A stretch of 64,000 bases of DNA, from contig NZ_VMBG01000001.1 of assembly GCF_007559335.1 (NCBI RefSeq), forward strand, positions 2,294,001 to 2,358,000. Direction: 5' to 3'. The notes under the pieces were generated by a model, which ran no database searches, was not told the origin of the DNA, and saw nothing but the letters and a program-made list of their open reading frames with translations. How positions within the stretch are numbered: position 1 is the first letter of the stretch; each line of letters opens with the position of its first letter. Shown one piece after another: positions 53,342 through 61,964 of this stretch. A program made the translations under genes and the position numbers. The stretch is from Rariglobus hedericola. GTDB taxonomy: Bacteria > Verrucomicrobiota > Verrucomicrobiia > Opitutales > Opitutaceae.

Positions 53342-55252
53342 TCAAGCTCCGGGCATCCAGCGGCGAAAGGCTTCAATGGCTTCGTAATCGGCGAGACCCA
53401 ACGCGTCATACGTCGTGGCGAGATCCCGGTTTTGTTTCTCAGCCTGCTGCCACGGTTCGCGCAGACCCGACGCCACCGCCGAGTGCCCGCGTTGCGAGCG
53501 ATGCGGGAAAATCGCCTGCGTCTTCTGCGAGAGTTCACGCGGGCTCACCGGCACCGCCATGTCGATCTCCGCCGCGTCGCACGGCGTTTCCACCCCGTGA
53601 TACAGCCACACGCGGCAGTCCGAAAACCAATCGTCACCGGCGAATCCTACACACGCATTTCCTACCAGCGAGAAACACACTCCCGCAACCGATGAGGGAT
53701 CATCCCGGTCGCCAGTGACGAAAATCTGATGAGGCCGCACCTCCGCCAGCAGCCGCGCAATCGCCTCGCGATCCGCCGCCCCCGGCTTGAACTGCCGATA
53801 ACGCCCTTCCTCGTAAAACGGCAGGTCGATGAACCGCACCGCCTTCTCCGCGAGTCCGCACAACTTGATCGAGGCCCGCGCCTCGCCGCGTCGCACGAGT
53901 CCCTTCAACCGCCGCACCTGCGCCGAGTCTCCCACGAACGCGGATTTCTCCAGCAACTCGCCGCGCACCACACGCGCAAATGCCTCCGCCGGTCCTGCCT
54001 CTCCGGGAAAACACCCCGCGAGATCCGACACAAAATCTGTCGCCATCAACGCGTCCGCATCCGGCACCGCGAGATTGCCCGAGGTCTGGTAAACCACCGT
54101 GACTTGGTGTCCTTGATCGACCAGCCGGCGTAGCGTCCCGCCCATGCCGAGCATGTCGTGCGACGGCTCGGGGCTGAACACCACCACGCGCTTCGACGCC
54201 GGCTCCGCCCGCTCCGGGCGATGCGTGTCGTCCGCCCCCGGCTTGCCGCCTGGCCAACCCGTGATCGTGTGCTGCAGCTCGTTAAAAATCCGGATATTCA
54301 GATCGTAAACCGATCCCTGCTCCGTGAGCAGATCCGCCATGCCGTGCTCGCTGTAATCTTCATCGAGCAGCTTGAGCACCGGACGCCCCACGGTGTGCGA
54401 CAGCCACACCACTGCGCGCCGCGCCATCTCGGGCGTCCACGCAACCGGCCCGACCAGCCACGGGTGGCGCATCCGCGTGAGCGCCGACGCCGCCGACCCG
54501 TCGATGTAGAACCTCACATTCGGATGCCCCTGCAAAAAACTCGCCGGCAACGTGTCCACCGGCGCGGCTTCGACCGCCTGCGCCAGCACCCCCGCCTTCG
54601 ACTCGCCCCACGCGAGGAGCACAATGCGTCGTGCATCCAGAATCGTGCCCACGCCCATCGTGATTGCATGACGCGGCACGTTGGCCTCGCCCAAAAAATC
54701 GCGCGCCGCATCGCGCCGCGTCAACCCGTCGAGTGTCACCAGCCGAGTGCGCGACTCGCGCGTCGAACCAGGCTCGTTGAAACCGATGTGTCCCGTGCGA
54801 CCGATGCCGAGCACCTGCAAATCAAGCCCGCCCGCCGCCGCGATCTTGTCTTCGTAGGCGCGACACGAGCCAAACACCTCGCCGCGCGGCAACGTGCCGT
54901 TGGGCAGGTTGATCTGCGCCGCCGGCAGATCGATGTGGTTGAACAGCTGCTCGTGCATGAAGCGCCAGTAGCTCTCCGGATGATCGCGCGTCAGCCCGTA
55001 GTATTCATCGAGGTTGAACGTGATGACGTTCTTAAACGAAAGCCCTTCCTCCCGATGCATACGGATGAGTTCGCGATAAAGCCTCACCGGCGTGGAGCCC
55101 GTCGCGAGCCCGAGGACAACACCCTTTCCGGCCGCCGCGCGCTCGCGAATCAACGCGGCAATCTCGCCCGCCAGCTGACGTGACGCGGCGTCCGCATCGG
55201 CAAAAATCTCGGTCCGGATACGTTCGCGCTGCTGGGATTCGGAGGTGTGCAT
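53342..55252 (-). CDS. NagB-type glucosamine-6-phosphate deaminase fused to a degenerate LmbE-like domain
   Basis: ATG at 55252 gives 636 residues; earlier in-frame codons lack similarity. The N-terminal NagB domain (about 10-290) has G-L-A-T-G-S-T-P, F-N-L-D-E-Y-Y-G-L (Asp82) and G-I-G-R-T-G-H-I-G-F-N-E-P-G-S (His155, Glu160), although the usual Asp before G-H is Thr. The C-terminal half resembles LmbE/PIG-L, but the zinc motif (normally HPDDD) reads E-P-S-H-D and the later D-P-H-G-T-H is D-P-S-S-V-A. NagB converts GlcN6P to Fru6P and ammonia. It begins an operon with the ROK-like kinase and PIG-L genes. The fusion is known elsewhere; the altered zinc site is the unusual part. Confidence 0.85.
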   Translation of the reverse strand: MHTSESQQRERIRTEIFADADAASRQLAGEIAALIRERAAAGKGVVLGLATGSTPVRLYRELIRMHREEGLSFKNVITFNLDEYYGLTRDHPESYWRFMHEQLFNHIDLPAAQINLPNGTLPRGEVFGSCRAYEDKIAAAGGLDLQVLGIGRTGHIGFNEPGSTRESRTRLVTLDGLTRRDAARDFLGEANVPRHAITMGVGTILDARRIVLLAWGESKAGVLAQAVEAAPVDTLPASFLQGHPNVRFYIDGSAASALTRMRHPWLVGPVAWTPEMARRAVVWLSHTVGRPVLKLLDEDYSEHGMADLLTEQGSVYDLNIRIFNELQHTITGWPGGKPGADDTHRPERAEPASKRVVVFSPEPSHDMLGMGGTLRRLVDQGHQVTVVYQTSGNLAVPDADALMATDFVSDLAGCFPGEAGPAEAFARVVRGELLEKSAFVGDSAQVRRLKGLVRRGEARASIKLCGLAEKAVRFIDLPFYEEGRYRQFKPGAADREAIARLLAEVRPHQIFVTGDRDDPSSVAGVCFSLVGNACVGFAGDDWFSDCRVWLYHGVETPCDAAEIDMAVPVSPRELSQKTQAIFPHRSQRGHSAVASGLREPWQQAEKQNRDLATTYDALGLADYEAIEAFRRWMPGA

Positions 55253-55326
55253 AAGTGGGACGGGGATAAATTCGATGCTTCCCACCCTACTCTTTCGCCG
55301 GCATATCGAGAATAGCTTTACCGCCT

Positions 55327-56211
55327 ATGTTTTTAACAAAAACGCCAAAAAATAAAGCCCGTGCTTTTGCTTCACTCGCGACCAGCACCCGCCGCCTGCC
55401 CAGTCCGGACAGTCCGCTCCACGGCCAGCGGCGCCCCGCCCCGACCCTGCCGGAAAACATCATTTGTTTCCAACGCCGGTCGGGCACCGAGCTCAACCGG
55501 CCGCACACCGGACGCGCCATGCATCATCGCCATGTGCTCATCGTCCCGCTCCGAGGCAACGCAGTCGTCTGTGCCGACGACCGCGAGCTTCCGCTCGAAC
55601 CCGGCAAGGGCCTGGTGATTCTTCCGTATCAATATCATCACTACGCGCACGCCGACAAAAACCTGCACTGGCTGTTCATCACCTTTGAATATGCGCAAGG
55701 CGTGGTGATGGAGCCGCTGCGCAACCTCACCTTTCCCGTGGATACGGAACTCGCCGGCCAGCTCGACACGCTGCTGCGCGCACAACGCAACCTCGCCGAC
55801 GAAGGCCTGCCCGAGTTGCGCCTCGCCTTGCTGCTCGCGCAACTGACCCCGCCTCCGGGCCGCTCAGCGCCCGCCTCTCGCCCCAGCGCGACCATCGAAC
55901 TTCAAGTTAACCACGCCGCACAAAAACTCCGTCCCGCCGCTCCCACGATCCGCGAGCTGGCCGCCGAACTCGGCATGAGCCCCAGCAATTTACGCACGCG
56001 TTTCCGCGCCTCCTGCGGCGTGAGCCTGGGCAAACACATGCGCGAACTCCGCCTCGAGCGCGCCTGCGGACTCCTGCGCATGACCTCCGCGCGCATCTCC
56101 GAAATCTCCGAGCAGTGCGGTTTCAGCTCACTCTTCAGTTTTAGCCGCACCTTCCGCACCCGCCACGGCATGTCGCCGCGCGCCTACCGGGCCAAGGCGG
56201 CGAACGATTGA
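55327..56211 (+). CDS. AraC family transcriptional regulator
   Basis: The 294-residue protein has an N-terminal cupin-like part (G-K-G-L-V-I-L-P-Y-Q-Y-H-H-Y at about 97-110) and a C-terminal double HTH (I-R-E-L-A-A-E-L-G-M-S-P-S-N-L-R-T-R-F and I-S-E-I-S-E-Q-C-G-F-S-S-L-F-S-F-S-R). The N-terminal 45 residues are basic and low-complexity, so the start may be further in, but no later ATG fits better. It is divergent from the NagB operon and probably controls it. Confidence 0.88.
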   Translation: MFLTKTPKNKARAFASLATSTRRLPSPDSPLHGQRRPAPTLPENIICFQRRSGTELNRPHTGRAMHHRHVLIVPLRGNAVVCADDRELPLEPGKGLVILPYQYHHYAHADKNLHWLFITFEYAQGVVMEPLRNLTFPVDTELAGQLDTLLRAQRNLADEGLPELRLALLLAQLTPPPGRSAPASRPSATIELQVNHAAQKLRPAAPTIRELAAELGMSPSNLRTRFRASCGVSLGKHMRELRLERACGLLRMTSARISEISEQCGFSSLFSFSRTFRTRHGMSPRAYRAKAAND

Positions 56212-56235
56212 TCACTCGTGATCGTTTTGATCGTT
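56210..56235. promoter_or_regulatory. Candidate DeoR-type operator (dyad plus direct repeats)
   Basis: GATCAC-TC-GTGATC (56210-56223) is a perfect dyad. It overlaps the first of two TGATCGTT direct repeats (56219-56226 and 56228-56235) spaced 9 bp apart. It lies 41 bp before the DeoR gene. DeoR proteins often bind such repeated sites. Confidence 0.5.
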
Positions 56236-56276
56236 AGTGGCGTTTATTTTCGCCTTCACCACTCCATCCGACATGG

Positions 56277-57053
56277 ATGGGTCTCGTGCTCGCCCCTGAA
56301 CGACAACGTCTGTTGCTTCGCATCCTTGCCGAACAAGGACGCCTGACCATTAACGAGGCTTCGTCACGGCTGGCGGTTTCACTCCCCACCATCCGGCGTG
56401 ATTTTGTCGCACTCGCCGCATCCGGCTTCGCCCGGCGGGCGCACGGCGCACTGCTTCCCGTGGACTTCGGACTGGTGGAGCCCAAATACACCCGTAAAGC
56501 CGAAAAAGCCGTCGCCGCCAAAGTCCGCCTCGGCCGCGCCGCCGCCGCTTTGCTGCCGGAGCAGGGCAATCTCTTTGTGGACGCCGGCACCACCTGCCTC
56601 GAAGTGGGCCGCGTGTTGATCGAGCGTCCCGGCCTGCGCATCCACACCAATTCGATTCCGCTGCTGGCTCTAGCCAGCGAAGCCCGCGCAACCTTGATCG
56701 CTCTCGGCGGCGAAGTCCGTCCGCTCAGTCTCGCGCTCACCGGGGCACTTACCCAGCACTGGCTCGAAAATCTGCGTTTTGATGCGGCGGTGATCGGCGC
56801 CTCCGGGCTTGATGCCGCCTCGGGTGCGAGCACCACCGAGCTGGGCGAGGCCGCGGTCAAAACCGAGGCCCTGCGCCGCTCACGGCGCCGCATCCTGATC
56901 GCATTGGGCGATAAATGGAACCAGCCCGCCGCGCTTCGTTTTGCGCCGTGGGACGCCTTCAGTGATCTCGTGACCGACCACCCGTTTTCCCGCGCCGAAC
57001 GCCTTGCGCTCAGTCGCAACGGCCTTCGCCTGCACGCACCGGCTATTCGCTGA
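56277..57053 (+). CDS. DeoR family transcriptional regulator
   Basis: The 258-residue protein has the DeoR HTH (E-R-Q-R-L-L-L-R-I-L, L-T-I-N-E-A-S-S-R-L-A-V-S-L-P-T-I-R-R-D-F) at about 8-48. The DeoRC effector domain carries L-F-V-D-A-G-T-T-C-L-E-V and later G-A-S-G-L-D and G-D-K-W. Such proteins respond to sugar phosphates. It is the first gene of a same-strand run to 61.96 kb, so it probably regulates that operon and itself. Confidence 0.92.
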   Translation: MGLVLAPERQRLLLRILAEQGRLTINEASSRLAVSLPTIRRDFVALAASGFARRAHGALLPVDFGLVEPKYTRKAEKAVAAKVRLGRAAAALLPEQGNLFVDAGTTCLEVGRVLIERPGLRIHTNSIPLLALASEARATLIALGGEVRPLSLALTGALTQHWLENLRFDAAVIGASGLDAASGASTTELGEAAVKTEALRRSRRRILIALGDKWNQPAALRFAPWDAFSDLVTDHPFSRAERLALSRNGLRLHAPAIR

Positions 57054-57087
57054 TTCCCGCGTCCCGCCACCTCACTTCCTTTAAAAA

Positions 57088-58116
57088 ATGTCCGCCGCAC
57101 CGCTCAAATCGCTCGATCAAAAACTCGCCCGCATTCACGCCGATCCTGCGGGTTGTCGTGACTTCATCCTGGCCGACGCCAAGGACGCGGACATGGCCTT
57201 TGGCATTGCCGCACCCGGCCCCCGCTCCGGTGAAAGCGGTTTCAAATCCCTGGCGGATTATCGCGACCAGATCCGCGAAATCGTCCGCCAAGGTCTGGTG
57301 GACATCATGCTTCTCTCGGCATCCAACGTGGAAAAACTCGCCATCGAAGAACGCTGTTTTGCAAAGAGCACGGTCACACCTGCCGCCCGGGCCAACGACA
57401 CGTCCGACATCTGGGTCGTGCGCGGCGGAAAATATCCGCGACTGCCCTCGCGTTCGTTTCGCACCGCGACGCTCGATCACATCATGCACGCGCGCCTGGA
57501 CGTTCCGGCCGGCACGCCCGCGACCGGCGCCGACCTCGGCCTCTACTCGATCACCTTCACCAACAACCTCGATCAGGATCATCAGGCGCTGCAGGATTAC
57601 CGCGACTTCCGCATCGAGGCGGAGCGACGCGGCTTCCGCCACTTCCTCGAGGTTTTCAATCCCAACGTCGATCCCGGCATGGACGCCGCCACCGTGCCCG
57701 GGTTCCTCAACGATCATGTCGTCCGCACTCTCGCAGGCGTCGCTTCCCGCGGATGCCCGCTCTTCCTTAAAATTCCCTACAACGGTCCCGCCGCCTTGGA
57801 GGAACTCGTCGCCTATGATCCCCACCTGATCGTCGGCATTCTCGGCGGCTCCGCCGGCACCACTCATGATGCCTTCATGCTCATCCATGAAGCCCGCCAT
57901 CATGGCGCGCGTGTCGCCCTCTTTGGACGGAAGATCAACCTCAGCGAACACCCGCTCACTTTCATCGGCTACCTGCGCGCCATCGTGGACGGATCGATTG
58001 CCCCCGTAGAAGCCGTGCGGGCCTACCACGGCGACCTCGCCCGACTCGGTATAAAACCGCTTCGATCCTTGCCCGCCGACTTGGAGCTGACCGATCAGAC
58101 CATGAGCTATCGTTAA
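57088..58116 (+). CDS. Aldolase-type TIM-barrel protein, probable sugar-phosphate aldolase
   Basis: The 342-residue protein without signal peptide looks like a class I aldolase-type barrel: V-D-I-M-L-L-S-A-S-N-V, F-L-E-V-F-N-P-N-V, P-L-F-L-K-I-P-Y-N-G-P with a Lys that could form a Schiff base, and I-V-G-I-L-G-G-S-A-G-T-T. I cannot name the family. It lies in an operon with an isomerase and a PfkB kinase, the classic isomerase-kinase-aldolase set, so cleavage of a ketose phosphate is a reasonable inference. Confidence 0.6.
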   Translation: MSAAPLKSLDQKLARIHADPAGCRDFILADAKDADMAFGIAAPGPRSGESGFKSLADYRDQIREIVRQGLVDIMLLSASNVEKLAIEERCFAKSTVTPAARANDTSDIWVVRGGKYPRLPSRSFRTATLDHIMHARLDVPAGTPATGADLGLYSITFTNNLDQDHQALQDYRDFRIEAERRGFRHFLEVFNPNVDPGMDAATVPGFLNDHVVRTLAGVASRGCPLFLKIPYNGPAALEELVAYDPHLIVGILGGSAGTTHDAFMLIHEARHHGARVALFGRKINLSEHPLTFIGYLRAIVDGSIAPVEAVRAYHGDLARLGIKPLRSLPADLELTDQTMSYR

Positions 58117-58127
58117 GCCCCCGCCCC

Positions 58128-58703
58128 ATGAAACGCTCCGACATCAACCGCGCCTTTCGCGACGCCGCCGCGTGTTTCGCCGCGCATCACTGGACGCTGC
58201 CACCCAACGCCGCGTGGGACATCACTGACTTCGGTCTCGGCGATTTTGCCCGCCACGGCCTCACCCTCATCAACCTCGCGGAGGAGCCCGAGTATTGTGA
58301 AAAATTGATGTATGCGCGCCGCGGCCAGACCACGCCCGGCCACACGCACGCGAAGAAAAAAGAGGACATCATCTGCCGCTCCGGCGAACTCACGCTCGAG
58401 CTCTGGGCTGTGCGCCCCGGCCCCGACGCGGTGCAGCCCGCGAGTTTCACGGTTCCGGTCAACGGCTTGCCTCACGTGCTTCGCAGTGGCGAAAAACTGG
58501 TGCTTCCCGCCGGCTCGCGCGTGACGCTCATCCCCGGCATCTGGCACGCCTTCTACCCGAGCAGTGAAGAATGCATCATCGGCGAAGTCTCGACGGCCAA
58601 CGACGACGTGAACGACAACATTTTCACCAACCCCGATATCGGCCGCTTCCCCGGCATCGAAGAAGACGAACCCGCCGCCCTGCGTCTTCTGTCCGAAAAG
58701 TAA
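58128..58703 (+). CDS. D-lyxose/D-mannose ketol-isomerase family (cupin)
   Basis: The 191-residue cupin has G-H-T-H-A-K-K-K-E-D-I (His, His and Glu metal ligands) at about 68-77 and L-I-P-G-I-W-H-A-F-Y with the fourth ligand His. Motif order and length fit D-lyxose isomerases (EC 5.3.1.15), which also convert D-mannose to D-fructose. It begins 11 bp after the aldolase-like gene and 11 bp before the kinase gene. In this operon it probably isomerises mannose released by the GH2 beta-mannosidase. Confidence 0.85.
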   Translation: MKRSDINRAFRDAAACFAAHHWTLPPNAAWDITDFGLGDFARHGLTLINLAEEPEYCEKLMYARRGQTTPGHTHAKKKEDIICRSGELTLELWAVRPGPDAVQPASFTVPVNGLPHVLRSGEKLVLPAGSRVTLIPGIWHAFYPSSEECIIGEVSTANDDVNDNIFTNPDIGRFPGIEEDEPAALRLLSEK

Positions 58704-58714
58704 CGCCACCCCTT

Positions 58715-59749
58715 ATGCCCTCTCCTCAACGCTCCGGTGTGCTCGCCGCCGGCAATTGGCTGGTCGACCGGGTCAAGACCATCGACGCGTGGCCCGCCCA
58801 GGACGCACTCGTCTTTATCCTCTCACAGACGGTGGGCAACGGCGGTGGCCCTTACAACGTCCTCAAGGACCTCGCGCGTCTCGGGGCAACGTTCCCGCTC
58901 GCCGGACTGGGCTTGCTCGGAGACGACGCCGACGGCCGCACCATTCGCGAGGATTGCACGGCGCATGGCATCGACGCCTCGCGCCTGCACACGACGTCGC
59001 TTGCGGACACGAGCTTCACCGACGTGATGACCGTGCGTGACACCGGACGCCGCACGTTCTTCCACGCTCGCGGAGCCAACGCGCTGCTCGCCCCCGCGCA
59101 CTTTGATTTCAGCGGCGTCACCGCTCGCTGGTTCTATCTCGGCTACCTGCTGCTCCTCGACACCCTCGATGCTCCCGATCCGGCATGTTCGGATCAAGCC
59201 CCTCTTGCTCGCGACGTGTTGCGCCGCGCCCGCGCGGCCGGACTCCTGACCGCGCTGGACTGCGTGAGTGCGTCGCCCGAACGTTTTCGCACCGTGGTCA
59301 CTCCCGTGCTGCCGGAAGTCGATGTGCTCTTCGTGAACGATTATGAAGCGGAGCAACTCACCGGTCTCGACCTCGGACGCGGCGCTTCACTCAACCGCAA
59401 CTCCGTCGAACAAGCCGCCCGCGCTTTGATCGCGCTCGGCGTGCGCCGCCATGTGATCCTGCATTTTCCCGAAGGCACCTGCGCCGCCTCGATTGACGGA
59501 ACCGTGGTCTGGCAGCCCGCCGTGCGCATTCCCGCCCCCCTCATCGCCGGCGCCGCGGGCGCAGGCGACGCCTTTGCGGCCGGCTGCTTGCTCGCCCTTC
59601 ACGACGACCAGCCCCTCGCGGCCGCGCTGGAGCTCGGTGTCTGCACCGCGGCCACCTCGCTGCTTCACCCCACCTGCTCCGAAAGCGTGCGGCCCGCCGG
59701 CGATACCCTCGCCTTTGGTCGCGCGCACGGATTCATAACGCTCCCCTGA
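58715..59749 (+). CDS. PfkB family carbohydrate kinase
   Basis: ATG 58715 gives 344 residues. The N-terminal substrate region has V-G-N-G-G-G-P-Y-N-V-L-K-D-L-A-R-L-G-A and L-G-D-D-A-D-G. The C-terminal signature A-G-A-A-G-A-G-D-A-F-A-A-G contains the anion hole and catalytic Asp. PfkB kinases phosphorylate fructose, ribose or similar sugars. The isomerase upstream and aldolase-like gene suggest fructose or xylulose as substrate. It is 8 bp before the GH2 gene. Confidence 0.9.
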   Translation: MPSPQRSGVLAAGNWLVDRVKTIDAWPAQDALVFILSQTVGNGGGPYNVLKDLARLGATFPLAGLGLLGDDADGRTIREDCTAHGIDASRLHTTSLADTSFTDVMTVRDTGRRTFFHARGANALLAPAHFDFSGVTARWFYLGYLLLLDTLDAPDPACSDQAPLARDVLRRARAAGLLTALDCVSASPERFRTVVTPVLPEVDVLFVNDYEAEQLTGLDLGRGASLNRNSVEQAARALIALGVRRHVILHFPEGTCAASIDGTVVWQPAVRIPAPLIAGAAGAGDAFAAGCLLALHDDQPLAAALELGVCTAATSLLHPTCSESVRPAGDTLAFGRAHGFITLP

Positions 59750-59757
59750 TTTCATCC

Positions 59758-61959
59758 ATGGCCATCCGACCCCTCGCCCCGCTCACCTGGCAACTCGCCC
59801 GCCTGTCAACCGCCAGTGAGGCACCCGCATCCACCGATTGGATACCGGCACATGTTCCGGGCGCCGTGCAGCTGGACTGGGCCGCAGCACGTGGTCTGCC
59901 CGATCACAACTACGGTCAAAACGTTCGCGCCTACGACGGCCTTGAGGACTTTTTCTGGCTCTATCGCACCACCGTGCCGGCCGTAAAACTGGCCGCCGGA
60001 GAACGCCTCGTTCTCACCGGCGGCGGCATCGACTACCACGCCGATTTTCGCGTCGCCGGACAAACCGTGCTCACCCACACCGGTCTCTGCACCCCGTTCG
60101 AGCTCGATCTCACGGACGCCCCCGCCGGAAGCCCGCTGGAAATCCTCATCCACCCCGCACCCAAACGCCAGGCCCTGCCCGCCGATCGCTCGCAAGCCGC
60201 CCACGTCACCAAGCCTGCGGTGAGCTACGGATGGGACTGGCATCCGCGCCTGATCACGCTGGGCCTGTGCGCAGACATCCGCTGCGAGGTCCGGCCCGCC
60301 GCCCACCTGCGCCACGTCGATTTCAGCTACCAGCTGGCCGGGGATTTCTCCTCCGCCCAAATCACCGTCACGGCGGAAACCAACATACCGTCGGCCTTCA
60401 CGTGGAAACTCCGCGATCCCGAGGGCAACGTCGTCATAGAGTCCGCGACCCCGACCGACACCCTCGCCGCCCCACGTCTGTGGTGGACTCATGACCACGG
60501 GGAGCCGGCGCTCTACACGCTCGAAGTCACACTCACCGCGCCGGGGGCCGACACACACACTCGTCGCGTCGGCTTCCGCAGCGTGCGCCTCGTGATGCAC
60601 GAAGGCGCCTGGGGCCAGCCCGCCGGTTTCCCCAAGTCCCGCAGCACCCCGCCCATAACGCTCGAACTCAACGGCCGCCGCATCTTCGCCCGCGGCACCA
60701 ACTGGGTCGCCCCGGAAATTTTCACCGGCGTCATCACCGCCGACACCTACCGCCCGCTGCTCGAACTCGCCCGAGACGCGCACATGAACCTGTTGCGCTG
60801 CTGGGGCGGCGCCCAGGTTTCCAAAGAAATTTTTTTCGATCAATGCGACGCTCTAGGCCTGCTCGTCTGGCAGGAATTCCCGCTGGCGTGTAACTATTAT
60901 CCGGATACGCCATCTTATCTCGCGGATCTAGATCGCGAATCCCGCGCGATCATCCGCCGCGTGCGCCAGCATCCTTCGCTCGGTTTCTGGTGCGGCGGCA
61001 ACGAGCTCTTCAACGCGTGGTCCGGCATGGACGACCAGTCCCACCCGTTACGCCTGCTCAACCGCAACTGCTTCGAGCTTGATCGCGACTCGCCCTTCAT
61101 TCCAACCGCACCCATCGGCGGCATGGGCCACGGTGACTACCGGTTCCGCGATGAAACGGGCCGTGATATTTTCCAGATTTTCCAAGGCTCCGCCAACACC
61201 GCCTACAGCGAGTTCGGTTGCCCCGGTCCTTCGCCCGTCGCCTACCTGAAGACCTTCATACCCGAGGCCGAGCTCTGGCCCGTGAGACCCGGCACGAGCT
61301 GGGAAACCCACCACGCGTTCAACGCCTGGGATATGGAGCCGACCTCCTGGCTCTGCACCGCCATCATCGAGCACTACTTCGGTCCCGCCACGTCGCTTGA
61401 ACAACTCGTCGCCCGCGGCGAATGGCTCCAATGCGAAGGCTACAAATCCGTCTACGAAGAAGCCCGCCGGCAGGCGCCGCGCTGCTCGATGGCGTTGAAC
61501 TGGTGCTACAACGAACCGTGGCCCTCCGCCGCCAACAACAGCATCATCAACTACCCCGCACTGCCCAAGCCTGCCTACTACTCCGTTCAGGCCGCCTGCC
61601 GTCCGCTCCTCGCCAGCGCCCGCATTCCAAAATTTCAGTGGAACGCCCACGAGTTGTTCAGCGCCGAACTCTGGCTCCTCAACGATCATCCCGCCGCGCA
61701 GACCGGCGGCGAACTCATCGCCACGCTCGAACACGACGGCCAACTCACCGAACTGGTGCGCTGGAATTTCTCCGGACTCGCCCCGCAGCAATCTGTCGCC
61801 GGCCCGTCCGTGCGCATGGTTCTGCCTGACACCCCGTGCGGCGAGTTCACCCTCGTCCTGTCCGTCACCGGCCATCGCGAATGGAACTCAAGCTACCGCC
61901 TGAGCCTGAAGCCCGCTCGCAGACCCGTGCCCGTCTCCACGGCGACGATGAACGCCTAA
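59758..61959 (+). CDS. GH2 beta-mannosidase-type glycoside hydrolase
   Basis: The 733-residue protein has the GH2 beta-mannosidase order: an N-terminal jelly roll (about 10-180, with V-S-Y-G-W-D-W-H-P-R), an Ig-like domain, then a TIM barrel beginning near R-G-T-N-W-V-A-P. F-W-C-G-G-N-E-L-F gives acid/base Glu416, and A-Y-S-E-F-G-C-P-G-P gives the probable nucleophile Glu485. There is no signal peptide, so it probably cleaves imported mannosides. It is the last gene of the DeoR operon. It converges with the glycerate kinase gene with only 5 bp between stops. At 733 residues it is somewhat shorter than classic beta-mannosidases. Confidence 0.85.
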   Translation: MAIRPLAPLTWQLARLSTASEAPASTDWIPAHVPGAVQLDWAAARGLPDHNYGQNVRAYDGLEDFFWLYRTTVPAVKLAAGERLVLTGGGIDYHADFRVAGQTVLTHTGLCTPFELDLTDAPAGSPLEILIHPAPKRQALPADRSQAAHVTKPAVSYGWDWHPRLITLGLCADIRCEVRPAAHLRHVDFSYQLAGDFSSAQITVTAETNIPSAFTWKLRDPEGNVVIESATPTDTLAAPRLWWTHDHGEPALYTLEVTLTAPGADTHTRRVGFRSVRLVMHEGAWGQPAGFPKSRSTPPITLELNGRRIFARGTNWVAPEIFTGVITADTYRPLLELARDAHMNLLRCWGGAQVSKEIFFDQCDALGLLVWQEFPLACNYYPDTPSYLADLDRESRAIIRRVRQHPSLGFWCGGNELFNAWSGMDDQSHPLRLLNRNCFELDRDSPFIPTAPIGGMGHGDYRFRDETGRDIFQIFQGSANTAYSEFGCPGPSPVAYLKTFIPEAELWPVRPGTSWETHHAFNAWDMEPTSWLCTAIIEHYFGPATSLEQLVARGEWLQCEGYKSVYEEARRQAPRCSMALNWCYNEPWPSAANNSIINYPALPKPAYYSVQAACRPLLASARIPKFQWNAHELFSAELWLLNDHPAAQTGGELIATLEHDGQLTELVRWNFSGLAPQQSVAGPSVRMVLPDTPCGEFTLVLSVTGHREWNSSYRLSLKPARRPVPVSTATMNA

Positions 61960-61964
61960 GCCAT

